From: Lentzea flava
GTDB taxonomy: Bacteria > Actinomycetota > Actinomycetes > Mycobacteriales > Pseudonocardiaceae
DNA: 39,689 nucleotides
NCBI RefSeq assembly: GCF_014648475.1
Contig: NZ_BMRE01000066.1
Span: forward strand, 1 to 39,689
Reading direction: 5' to 3'
Shown here: piece after piece, positions 15,829 through 23,425 of the stretch
How positions within the stretch are numbered: position 1 is the stretch's first letter
Layout: each line of letters opens with the position of its first letter
Notes under the pieces: model-generated
Databases searched by the model: none
The model's input: only the letters and a program-made list of their open reading frames with translations
Told to the model about the DNA's origin: nothing
Program-made: the position numbers and the translations under genes

Positions 15829-16519
15829 ACGAGTAGTCGCCGGTCTTTCCGCTCTCCGACCAGATCACGATCTGCGTCCTGCCGTTCTCACCCTCGTGCT
15901 TGGGGTTCCAGCAGACGTAGTGCGGCGTGTAGGTCTTCGTCTCGTCCTCCGCCGACTCGGAGGAGAAGCCGAGCTGGACGTCCTCGCACGGCTTGCCGTC
16001 CTCGATCTCCACGCTCGCCAGCTCGAACGTGTGGACGTCGACGCGGCCGGGGACGTCGAGCGTGCCCTTGATCTCGCCGGCCTTCGACGCGAACTCGCGC
16101 TTCTTCAACGTCACCAGGCGGAAGCCGTACTTGCCCTGCCGGCCTTCGTGCCCGGAGACGACGAGCTTGTGCCTGCCGGGTGCGGTGACACCGAACTGGT
16201 GCGGGCCGGGCAGGCCGTTGCCCTTCTGGTTCGCGCCGCTCTCCTCGGCCGTGGCGATCTTGAAGTCGACCTCGCCCTGGACGTCGACGAGCTCGAACTC
16301 TTCTGCGTCGCCGAGGTCGATGTCGTAGGTGTCCTGCTCGTCCGCGCTCGCGATGTCGCCGGAGCGGGTGTCGCCGTCCTTGACGGGGCTCTGGGCCGAC
16401 GCGGCCTTCGGTTCGTTGACGAAGGTTCTGGTGTCGGGGTCGGGTCCGCGTTCGGCAGGGCGTTGCGCCGCGCAGCCCGCCAGCAGGACGACGAGCGCGG
16501 CGATGATCGTGGTCTTCAC
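15809..16519 (-). CDS. Lipoprotein with tandem PPC-like beta domains
   Basis: The 236-aa protein starts with a lipoprotein signal (TTIIAALVVLLAGC, lipobox LAGC, lipidated Cys near residue 16). The mature part carries two similar beta-sandwich repeats of the bacterial pre-peptidase C-terminal type: each has a GDI/GTL-type strand, a DxYDIDL or DVHTFEL strand and ends in a YGFRLV or YSFTVR strand. It would sit on the outer face of the membrane. The GTG at 16519 overlaps the stop of the FAD-binding gene by 4 bp (GTGA), with GGGAG upstream, so the two are coupled. No enzymatic motif is visible; binding or scaffolding is the likely role. Confidence 0.65.
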   Translation of the reverse strand: MKTTIIAALVVLLAGCAAQRPAERGPDPDTRTFVNEPKAASAQSPVKDGDTRSGDIASADEQDTYDIDLGDAEEFELVDVQGEVDFKIATAEESGANQKGNGLPGPHQFGVTAPGRHKLVVSGHEGRQGKYGFRLVTLKKREFASKAGEIKGTLDVPGRVDVHTFELASVEIEDGKPCEDVQLGFSSESAEDETKTYTPHYVCWNPKHEGENGRTQIVIWSESGKTGDYSFTVRAR

Positions 16520-17463
16520 TGTTCTCCCTCGTGCACGGTCCAGCCCGAGCGGTTCGGGACCAGGACCCTCAATGCGGTGCTCGTGTCCTCGAAGTGGCGC
16601 AGCAGCTCCGGCGTCAGCGCGGAGACCTCGCTGGTCCCGCAGCGCAGATCGTGGGGCACGTAGCGATCGAAGAGCGACTGTTGTTCCACATAGGGCAGTG
16701 GACGGGCCTGATCGACCAAAGGCCTTGCCTTGACCCGCAACGGTCTGGCATACGACGCCCCGATCACCGGGTCGCCCATGAACGCGGGCACGACCGCGAG
16801 CACCCTGCGGCCGACCAGATCGCCCGGAACGAACCGTTCCGGCGGCGCGGTGACGTAGGCGGCCAGCCCGGCGAACTCGCGCCCCCTCGACGCGAGTTCG
16901 CCGAGCACCCCCAGTGCGGCAGGCGCGTCGGCCAGCCGGTACAGCAGCACACCGCCGTAGACCTTGTGTCCCAACGGGTGCAGCTTCAGCCTGACGCTCG
17001 TGATCACGCCTTGCGGCTCTCCGGTGACGAGACGGCCGTCCGCCGCGATGCACTCGGCGTGGACCAGGTTGTCCGCGGTCGTCCCGTGCAACGGCGTCAG
17101 CCAGCCCTGTGCCCTCCCCAGCACGGCGCCCGCCACCGTGGCGCGCGACAACCGCGGTCCCGGCGTGGCCAGGCCGTGCGCCTGCGTCGCCGCGTCGAGC
17201 TCCGCCCAGGTCGCCCCCGCCTGCACCTCGGCGGTGTAGCCGGAGATCGTGATCCCCTTCAACGCGGTCAGGTCCAGCGCCAGGTCACCGGGGTTCGGCC
17301 GGCGGCTCGTCGTCACCCTGAGCCGGTGCCTCGACGCGAACCGCATGGTCGCCGAGATGTCGTGCGGTGTGGCCACCCGCACCTCGGCGACCGCGGCGCT
17401 CCCCCCGGAGTCCGGCGTTCGCACGGTTCCTCTGACCGCCGTGCACAACGTCGTGATGTCCAT
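16516..17463 (-). CDS. Degenerate FAD-binding (BBE/PCMH-type) protein
   Basis: The 315-aa protein resembles the FAD-binding PCMH domain of berberine-bridge-type oxidases. It retains the middle signature (TVAGAVLGRAQGWLTPLHGT, TADNLVHAECIAADGRLVTG). Two things are missing: the usual RSGGH loop that holds or covalently attaches FAD is replaced by TSRRPNPGD, and the protein stops before the C-terminal BBE segment (family members are usually about 450 aa). Either FAD binding is weak or the protein has another role. The ATG at 17463 may be leaderless (CAGGCT on the minus strand, 7 nt before it). It is coupled to the lipoprotein gene and divergent from the second AfsR-like regulator. Confidence 0.6.
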   Translation of the reverse strand: MDITTLCTAVRGTVRTPDSGGSAAVAEVRVATPHDISATMRFASRHRLRVTTSRRPNPGDLALDLTALKGITISGYTAEVQAGATWAELDAATQAHGLATPGPRLSRATVAGAVLGRAQGWLTPLHGTTADNLVHAECIAADGRLVTGEPQGVITSVRLKLHPLGHKVYGGVLLYRLADAPAALGVLGELASRGREFAGLAAYVTAPPERFVPGDLVGRRVLAVVPAFMGDPVIGASYARPLRVKARPLVDQARPLPYVEQQSLFDRYVPHDLRCGTSEVSALTPELLRHFEDTSTALRVLVPNRSGWTVHEGEQ

Positions 17464-17498
17464 GCGCCGAAGCCTGGCGACTCGGCGTTTCACGGACG

Positions 17499-17511
17499 TC
17501 TCACCGTGAGA
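17499..17511. promoter_or_regulatory. Palindrome in the divergent FAD-protein/AfsR-like promoter
   Basis: TCTCAC-C-GTGAGA is a perfect 13-bp palindrome. It overlaps the putative -10 (GATGCT, 17510-17515) of the rightward regulator gene, whose GTG follows 6 nt later, and lies 35 bp upstream of the leftward ATG. The position suits an operator for both genes. Confidence 0.45.
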
Positions 17512-17521
17512 TGCTGACCTT

Positions 17522-20269
17522 GTGCCCACCCTTTCGGTACACCTTCTCGGGCCTGTTGACGTGCGCTTTTCCGACGTCACGATCACGCTGGACCGGCCGC
17601 TGGAACGCGCCTTGGCCGCCCGGCTGGCGCTGGCGCGCGGTGTCGCCGTTTCCGACGAACGCCTCGCCCGCGACCTGTGGGGCGACGTCGACCTGGCCCG
17701 GCCGCGCGAACGTTTGCGGGTGCTGGCGTCACGGCTGCGGGCGAACCTCGGTGAGGCCGCCGCGGCGTTGTCGCGGACCGGTGCGGGCTACGTCCTCGAC
17801 GCCTCGCCGTCCGACGTGGTGGCCGCCGAGCAGGCCCTGTCCGACGGCAGCCGGGAGGCGATCGTCGCGGCGCTCGCGTTGTGGCGCGGCGACTCGCTGG
17901 CCGACCTGCGCGCGGTGCCGTTCGGTTTCGCCGAAGGGGAGCGCCTCGACGCGTTGCGGGTTGATCTGCGGGTGGCCCATCTCGCCGTGCAACAGGAAGC
18001 CGGGGCGGGCATCGAGCTGCGGGCCGAACTGGAGGAACTGGTCGGCGAGCACCCGTTGCACGAGCGGCTGAGCTGCATGCTGGCGCTCGCCCTGTACCGG
18101 GGCGGGCGGCAGGCCGACGCGCTGGCCGTGCTGTCGCGGTTGCGGACTCGGCTGTCCGACGAGCTCGGGGTCGACCCGGCGCCAGAGACGCTGTCGATGG
18201 AGCTCAAGATCCTGCGTCAGGAGGCCCTGGGCGGTGCTCCGCGGCGGCGGTTGCCCGAGGCCGGGACGACGTTCCTGGGCCGAGACGCGGACAGGGCCGC
18301 CATCGCCGAGCGGTTGTCGGTGACGCGGCTCGTGACGCTGACCGGCGTGGCGGGCAGTGGCAAGACGCGGCTGGCGCTGGAGGTCGCACGCGTCGTCGAA
18401 CGTCCGGTGGTGTGGCTGGACCTCACGGCCGTGCGGGCAGAGGACGAGATCCTGCCCGCGTTGATCGCGGAGGCCGGTGAGGACTACCTGGCCGAGCTGG
18501 AGGGCGCGCTGCTCGTCGTGGACAACGCCGAGCACGTGCTCTCCGCCGCGTCGTCCGTGGTCTCCGACCTGTTGTCCGCCACGGGAAAGCTGTCGGTGCT
18601 CGCCACCTCGCAACGGCCGCTGCTCGCCGAGGGGGAGGAGGTCCGGCACGTCGGCCCGTTGCCGCCGGTCGCCGCCTCGCTGCTCTTCTGCGACCGCAGC
18701 GGTGCCGAACCGTCGGCCGACGTCGACTCCATCTGCGCCGCCGTCGACCACCTGCCGCTGGGCGTCGAGCTGGCCGCCGGTCTCACCAGGACGTTGTCGG
18801 TCCAGCAGCTCGCCGGCCGGCTCGACGACCGGCTGCGGCTGCTCGTCGGTGGGCTGCGGGGGAGCCGTCAGCGGCACAGCAGTCTGCGTGCCGCCCTGGA
18901 CTGGAGCCACGAGCTGCTGGACGACGTGCAGCAGGCGGTGCTGCGGCGCGCAGGAGTCTTCCTGGGCGGGTGGACGCTCGAAGCGGCCGAAGAGGTGCTG
19001 GCGTTCGACGGCGTGGAGGTCGCCGACGTCGCCGCCACGCTGACCGAGCTCGCCGACCGCAACCTGATCGCGGTGTCGGAGGGGCCGCGGTTCCGGATGC
19101 TCGAGACCGTCCGCCACTACGCCCTCGACAAGCTGCGCGAGGAGGAGGACGAGGCCGTGCGCGCCCGGCACCTCGGCTGGTGCTCCGGGTTCGTGGCGGC
19201 GCGCGACGTCCGCGGGGACGCCGCGACCGTGATGGGCGAGCTGTCCGCGGAGTGGCCCAACCTGCTGTCGGCGATGGAGTCCGCCGCCGGGACGCCGCGC
19301 GCGGGGGCCGGTCTGCGGCTGGCCGTCGCCATGCAGGACGCCTGGATGGTCCGCGGTCTGGTCGTGCAGGCCGCTCGCGTCTACGAGGCGTTGATCGACG
19401 CACCGGTCCCCGACGACGTCCGCGCCCTCGCGCTGTGCAACTACGGCTTCTTCTGCACCCAGATCGGACGCCTGTCGCTCGCTTCGTCGTTGCTCGACCG
19501 CGCGGCACCGCTGGCCGAGGGCGACGACCAGCTGACGATCCGCGTCCTCTACTACCGGGCGATCACCGAGATCCAGCGCGGCCGCCCGGCCCAGGCCATC
19601 TCCTGGGCCGAACGCGGGTACGCCGTCGCCGAACGCATCGAGCACGTCACCTACGTCTCGGCGTTGGGCTGTGTGCTGGCCATCGCGCAGATGTACGCGG
19701 GCGACCTGGACGCCTCGCTGCGCAACCACCTGGCCGCCAATGCCATCGACCGTTCTCTCGGTGATGAGCACGGTCTGGCCCGTGGCCTGGTCAACGAGAG
19801 CATGACGCTGCTGAGCGGCGGCGACACCGCAGCCGCGCTGGCCCGCGCCGACGAGGCCGAGGCCCTGTCCGACCGGCTCGGCGACGCCATCGGCGCCACG
19901 CACGTGGGCATGATCAGGGCACGGGCCGCGCTGCTCGACGACCGGCTGGACGAGGCCGTCGACCGGCTGCGCACCGTGCTGGACGACGCCGAGGCAGGCG
20001 CGGACACCGGGTTGCTGCGCGTCGACCTCGCCTGGGCGCTGCTGCGCCGGGGTGATCTCGCCGAGGCACGCGCGGAGCTCGCGCTGGCCGCGTCGGTGAG
20101 CGACGAGCAGGACCTCACCTGGCTCGCTGTGCAACCGGTGACGGCGGCCCTGGTCGCTCAGGAAGGTGATCTCGCCCGCGCGGGCGAGGTCGCGGCGGCC
20201 GCACGGGCGGAGTTCGCTGCCCGCGGGTTCGGGTGGCCCTTCACGGTTGACCGGCTCGAAGCGCTCTGA
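17522..20269 (+). CDS. Second AfsR/SARP-type regulator with STAND ATPase and TPR-like repeats
   Basis: The 915-aa protein starts with a winged HTH (1-85) and a bacterial transcriptional activator domain (about 90-235, ending ELGVDPAPE). A P-loop ATPase follows, with Walker A GVAGSGKT at residues 275-282 and Walker B GALLVVDNAEHVL, then WHL/helical and TPR-like repeats to the end. This is the BTAD-ATPase architecture of SARP regulators, but it is only distantly like the first one (9744-12752). The GTG at 17522 starts exactly at the DNA-binding domain and lacks a ribosome binding site, consistent with a leaderless start. A palindrome overlaps the promoter. Targets unknown; the divergent FAD-protein/lipoprotein pair is the nearest candidate. 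Confidence 0.88.
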   Translation: MPTLSVHLLGPVDVRFSDVTITLDRPLERALAARLALARGVAVSDERLARDLWGDVDLARPRERLRVLASRLRANLGEAAAALSRTGAGYVLDASPSDVVAAEQALSDGSREAIVAALALWRGDSLADLRAVPFGFAEGERLDALRVDLRVAHLAVQQEAGAGIELRAELEELVGEHPLHERLSCMLALALYRGGRQADALAVLSRLRTRLSDELGVDPAPETLSMELKILRQEALGGAPRRRLPEAGTTFLGRDADRAAIAERLSVTRLVTLTGVAGSGKTRLALEVARVVERPVVWLDLTAVRAEDEILPALIAEAGEDYLAELEGALLVVDNAEHVLSAASSVVSDLLSATGKLSVLATSQRPLLAEGEEVRHVGPLPPVAASLLFCDRSGAEPSADVDSICAAVDHLPLGVELAAGLTRTLSVQQLAGRLDDRLRLLVGGLRGSRQRHSSLRAALDWSHELLDDVQQAVLRRAGVFLGGWTLEAAEEVLAFDGVEVADVAATLTELADRNLIAVSEGPRFRMLETVRHYALDKLREEEDEAVRARHLGWCSGFVAARDVRGDAATVMGELSAEWPNLLSAMESAAGTPRAGAGLRLAVAMQDAWMVRGLVVQAARVYEALIDAPVPDDVRALALCNYGFFCTQIGRLSLASSLLDRAAPLAEGDDQLTIRVLYYRAITEIQRGRPAQAISWAERGYAVAERIEHVTYVSALGCVLAIAQMYAGDLDASLRNHLAANAIDRSLGDEHGLARGLVNESMTLLSGGDTAAALARADEAEALSDRLGDAIGATHVGMIRARAALLDDRLDEAVDRLRTVLDDAEAGADTGLLRVDLAWALLRRGDLAEARAELALAASVSDEQDLTWLAVQPVTAALVAQEGDLARAGEVAAAARAEFAARGFGWPFTVDRLEAL

Positions 20270-20314
20270 CCGGCCAGCTCGCCCGTTCAAGATCGTCACC
20301 CGACCGGGCGCAGA

Positions 20315-20342
20315 GGTCCAACTAGGGCCGTTCGACTGGACC
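20315..20342. repeat. Short inverted repeat upstream of the propeller gene
   Basis: GGTCCA (20315-20320) and TGGACC (20337-20342) form 6-bp arms with a 16-nt spacer. It lies after the AfsR-like stop and about 20 bp upstream of the next gene's -10 box. It could be an operator or a weak terminator; six-base arms are weak evidence. Confidence 0.3.
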
Positions 20343-20362
20343 AAAACTTCACATCGCCTTGC

Positions 20363-20368
20363 TACGGT
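20363..20368 (+). promoter_or_regulatory. -10 box of a leaderless promoter for the exported NlpC/P60 gene
   Basis: TACGGT matches TANNNT and ends 7 nt before ATG 20376. No ribosome binding site precedes the ATG, so the mRNA is probably leaderless. Confidence 0.5.
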
Positions 20369-20375
20369 GACCGGC

Positions 20376-21845
20376 ATGAGATCGTGGGGGATGTTGGCGG
20401 TCGCCGCGGCGGCCATCACGTTCGGCTCGACGCTGGCCATGCCTGACGTCGCGGTCGCCGCTGCCGAGGGCGGGGTGAGCTGCGGGACGTACGCGGCGAA
20501 CTCCAAGATCACCCGGAGCGAGATCCTGGCGCGCTCGCGCACGTGGATCAGCGCCCGCGTGCCCTACAGCCAGAGCGACTGCTTCGGCAACAAGTACGGC
20601 GCCTACCGGACCGACTGCTCCGGCTACGTGTCGATGGCCTGGGGCCTGCGCATCTCCTACACGACCCACATCCTCGAGCAGGTCGCGCACCGCATCGACT
20701 GGGAGGACCTCCGTCCCGGCGACGCGCTGAACGACCGCGAGAACCACGTCGCGCTGTTCGTCGGCTGGGCGGACGCGGCCAAGACCCGCCCGATCGTGCG
20801 CGAGCAGGCCGGCCCGGACGGCAGCAGGCCGGTCCAGCGGGTCTGGAGCGCCAGCACCGCGCGCCAGTACGTGCCGCTGCGCTACAACGGCCTGGTCGAG
20901 TCCGGCGGTGGCTCCACGACCGCCGGCGACACGCCGGTGACGGACAAGCCGGTCGTCAACGCCGGCCCGCAGATCTCCAACACCGGGCAGCAGCAGCTGG
21001 AGATCTACGCGCGCGCCGCGGACGGCACGATCATCACGAACTTCCACAAGACGAGCCGCTGGAACGGCTGGCAGCAGCTCGGGCCCGAGCTCTTCGCCGG
21101 CGACCCGGTCGCGCTGATGAACCCGCAGACCAAGATCGTCGAGGTGTTCGCGCGCGGCACCGACGACAAGATCTACCGCCGCGTCGACGGCAAGTGGGTC
21201 GCGCTCGGCGACACGGCCGTGGCGGGCGACCCGGTGCTGCAGTGGAACGACAAGAGCAAGGCCGTCGAGGTCCTCGCGCGCGGCGCGGACGGCGTGCTGC
21301 TGCGCTTCACGGACAAGTGGGCCCCGCTGGGCGACCGCAAGCTCCAGGGCAACCCGGCCGTGGCCGACAAGGACGTCTACGCCCGTTCCGCCGACGACAA
21401 GCTCGTGAAGTGGGACGGCGAGAAGTGGCAGGACCAGGGCGACACGAAGGTCGTGAGCGACCCGAGCGTCGCGGTCGACCAGGTCTTCGTGCGCACCGCG
21501 TCCGGCAGCGTCGAGCAGTACGCGGCCGGCGTCTGGAAGTCGCTGGGCGGCAAGGGCACCGGCGCACCGTCGGCGGTGTTCAACACGACCACCGGCTCGA
21601 TCGACGTCGTGCAGCTCGGTGAGGGCGGCATCGTCGAGCACTCCCGCGCCACCGCCAACGGCTTCACCGCGTGGGCCAAGCTCGGCAACACCAAGGTGTC
21701 CGAGGCGAACGCGATGTACCACGCGCAGACCAAGACGATCGAGGTCTTCGCCCGCACCGACGACGGCAAGCTGGTCCGCCGGTTCTACAAGGAGAAGGCG
21801 GGCTGGAGCCAGTGGGCGCTGCTCAGCGACCGCGCGATCAGCTGA
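20376..21845 (+). CDS. Exported NlpC/P60-like protein fused to a seven-bladed beta-propeller
   Basis: The 489-aa protein has a Sec signal peptide (cleavage after AVA near residue 28), an NlpC/P60-like domain (about 40-172) with C81 in TDCSGYVSMAWG and H124 in ENHVALFVGW, a Gly/Thr-rich linker (174-192), and a C-terminal propeller (about 195-489). The propeller has seven repeats of roughly 40 residues, each with a strand such as EIYARAADG, VEVFARGTDD, VEVLARGADG or IEVFARTDDG. This repeat style resembles the PLL-type fucose-binding lectins, so the propeller may bind glycans and hold the hydrolase at the cell wall. Its N-terminal domain is a paralogue of the protein at 15364-15828. A perfect 15-bp terminator follows. 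Confidence 0.75.
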   Translation: MRSWGMLAVAAAAITFGSTLAMPDVAVAAAEGGVSCGTYAANSKITRSEILARSRTWISARVPYSQSDCFGNKYGAYRTDCSGYVSMAWGLRISYTTHILEQVAHRIDWEDLRPGDALNDRENHVALFVGWADAAKTRPIVREQAGPDGSRPVQRVWSASTARQYVPLRYNGLVESGGGSTTAGDTPVTDKPVVNAGPQISNTGQQQLEIYARAADGTIITNFHKTSRWNGWQQLGPELFAGDPVALMNPQTKIVEVFARGTDDKIYRRVDGKWVALGDTAVAGDPVLQWNDKSKAVEVLARGADGVLLRFTDKWAPLGDRKLQGNPAVADKDVYARSADDKLVKWDGEKWQDQGDTKVVSDPSVAVDQVFVRTASGSVEQYAAGVWKSLGGKGTGAPSAVFNTTTGSIDVVQLGEGGIVEHSRATANGFTAWAKLGNTKVSEANAMYHAQTKTIEVFARTDDGKLVRRFYKEKAGWSQWALLSDRAIS

Positions 21846-21859
21846 CCTGAGGACGACGA

Positions 21860-21893
21860 AAGGGCCGCGACTCGAACCCGAGTCGCGGCCCTT
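21860..21893. terminator. Strong bidirectional terminator
   Basis: AAGGGCCGCGACTCG (21860-21874) and CGAGTCGCGGCCCTT (21879-21893) form a perfect 15-bp stem with an AACC loop. It sits between the convergent propeller gene (stop 21845) and the small membrane protein gene (stop 21906), so it can end transcripts from both sides. Confidence 0.85.
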
Positions 21894-21905
21894 GGCGTTC
21901 TCAGC

Positions 21906-22349
21906 TCAGCACTTCGTCATCATGCCCAGGATCGCCTGCGTGATCTTCTCCTCGTCCGCGGAGATACCCGCCGAGGTCACCGCGCGCGCGGCGTCGCGGC
22001 ATGCCTTCATCGAGTTCATCTCGTTCTCGGCCTTGCGTCGCTCGTCGGTGGCGGTGGTCGCCGTGTCCTCCGCGCTCTTCGCCTTCTTCGTGAGGTCCGC
22101 GATCTCGCGGTCCTTGCCCTCGACCTGCTTGGACAGGTCGGTCGAGTGGCCCTTCTCCACGAAGTAGAGCGCGCCGAACGCGCCTGCTGCGCCGAGCAGC
22201 AGCACGGCGACGATCGCCAGCACCACGACTCCGGTCTTCTTCGGCTTCGGCGCCACCGGAGCCGGGGCCACCGCCTCGGGCTGCGGCGGCTGGAAAGCAG
22301 GCGTGTACGCCTCGAACTGCGGCTGCGCAGGCTGAACAGGCTCGGTCAT
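21906..22349 (-). CDS. Small single-pass membrane protein with extracellular coiled coil
   Basis: The 147-aa protein has a Pro/Ala/Gln-rich cytoplasmic N-terminus (1-38), one transmembrane helix (about 39-63, VVVLAIVAVLLLGAAGAFGA), then a charged coiled-coil segment (about 68-112) and a short C-terminal part with two Cys residues that could form a disulfide outside. ATG 22349 is chosen because GGGGGGA lies just upstream. This layout is common in actinobacterial envelope proteins of unknown function. It stands alone between a strong terminator and the nucleoside hydrolase gene. No function can be assigned. Confidence 0.6.
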   Translation of the reverse strand: MTEPVQPAQPQFEAYTPAFQPPQPEAVAPAPVAPKPKKTGVVVLAIVAVLLLGAAGAFGALYFVEKGHSTDLSKQVEGKDREIADLTKKAKSAEDTATTATDERRKAENEMNSMKACRDAARAVTSAGISADEEKITQAILGMMTKC

Positions 22350-22404
22350 GGATCCCCCCAGGATGAAGTCACTCGGACATATCATCGTGAACCCGTCAAA
22401 GCCG

Positions 22405-23310
22405 TTACGTGAGCCGTCCCACCGCGTCGATCACCAGGTCGAAGAACCGGTCCACGTCGAGCCCCACGGCCACCCGCGCGTTCGGCTCCATCCCGAGCCG
22501 TCCGTGCAGGTCGACCACCGTCGCGCCGCGTGTGAGCGTCCCCGTGGTCTCGATGCCGACGAACGCCTCGACGCACGTCACCAGCGTCGGATCGACCACC
22601 CGCGCCACCGCCACCGGGTCGTGCAACGGCGGCGCCTCGAACCCGAACACCTCGCGGTAGGTCGCGGCGAAGAACGTCATCAGGTCACCGCAGATCCGCC
22701 CCAACGGCCCCAAACCGTTCAACCGCGCCACAACCCGGGGCGTGACCAACGCCTGGTGCGTCACGTTCAACCCGATCATCGTGACCGGTACACCGCTGCC
22801 GAACACGACCGCGGCGGCTTCCGGGTCGACGTAGATGTTGAACTCCGCGTACGGCGTGGTGTTGCCGCGCTCGGTCGAGCCGCCCATCAGCACGATCTCG
22901 CGCACCGCGGAGGTGCCGTAACGGGTCAGATAAGCGGCCACGTTCGTCAACGCACCGGTCGCCACCAGCGTCGCCGGCATGTTCGCGTGCATCACGTCGA
23001 TCGCGTGTTCCTCAACCACTCCAACGGAAACCGAGCCGAACGCCGGACCGTCCATTCCGGACTCGCCGTGGATGTCCTCCGCCACGTACAGCGGGCGTAC
23101 CAGCGGCCGTGCGCAGCCGCGCGCGATCGGCACCGAAATTCCGGCGGCCGAGCAGATCCGCCGGGCGTTCAGCGTGACCTTGTCCAGCGTCTGGTTGCCG
23201 GCGACGGTCGTGATCGCACGCAGGTCGATCTCGGGTGCTCCGGCCGCGAGCAGGATCGCGATCGCGTCGTCGTGGCCGGGGTCGCAGTCGAGCACCACTG
23301 GGGTCGGCAT
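22405..23310 (-). CDS. Nucleoside hydrolase (IUNH family)
   Basis: The 301-aa enzyme cleaves the N-glycosidic bond of ribonucleosides to base and ribose. The diagnostic N-terminal motif VLDCDPGHDDAIAI places the calcium-binding aspartates at D10 and D15, as in the Crithidia enzyme. Other family motifs are HGESGMDG, GGSTERGNTTPYAEFNIYVD and the C-terminal HDPVAVA with the catalytic His/Asp. The length is normal. Specificity (pyrimidine or purine) cannot be read reliably. The ATG at 23310 is near GGAG. It is divergent from the oxidoreductase/ABC sugar operon, with LacI-type operators in the 115-bp gap, so the two units may be induced together. Confidence 0.92.
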   Translation of the reverse strand: MPTPVVLDCDPGHDDAIAILLAAGAPEIDLRAITTVAGNQTLDKVTLNARRICSAAGISVPIARGCARPLVRPLYVAEDIHGESGMDGPAFGSVSVGVVEEHAIDVMHANMPATLVATGALTNVAAYLTRYGTSAVREIVLMGGSTERGNTTPYAEFNIYVDPEAAAVVFGSGVPVTMIGLNVTHQALVTPRVVARLNGLGPLGRICGDLMTFFAATYREVFGFEAPPLHDPVAVARVVDPTLVTCVEAFVGIETTGTLTRGATVVDLHGRLGMEPNARVAVGLDVDRFFDLVIDAVGRLT

Positions 23311-23346
23311 GACTCCATCATCCGGGTTCACGTGCATGAAACAGCC

Positions 23347-23412
23347 GAAAACGTTTACGCCGACTCTTGACGAGGTCAGGGCCGGTGCGGCTAGCGTGTG
23401 GAAACCGTTTAC
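23347..23412. promoter_or_regulatory. Two LacI-family operators
   Basis: GAAAACGTTTAC (23347-23358) and GAAACCGTTTAC (23401-23412) match at 11 of 12 bases. The first lies within a near-palindrome with the central CG typical of LacI/GalR sites. They flank the rightward promoter: one is just upstream of the -35, the other covers the transcription start. The 54-bp spacing could allow looping. The repressor gene is not in this window. Confidence 0.7.
23367..23397 (+). promoter_or_regulatory. Promoter of the oxidoreductase/ABC sugar operon
   Basis: TTGACG (23367-23372) and TAGCGT (23392-23397) with a 19-bp spacer, slightly long but with a near-consensus -35. The expected start, about 23404, falls in the second LacI-type operator. 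GGGGAGG just before ATG 23426 gives a strong ribosome binding site. Confidence 0.6.
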
Positions 23413-23425
23413 CGGGGAGGTTTGC

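Noticed and set aside
17729..20542. A 937-codon open frame antisense to the second AfsR-like gene
   Set aside because: Low-complexity composition with no recognised motif; the plus-strand protein has HTH, BTAD and Walker motifs.
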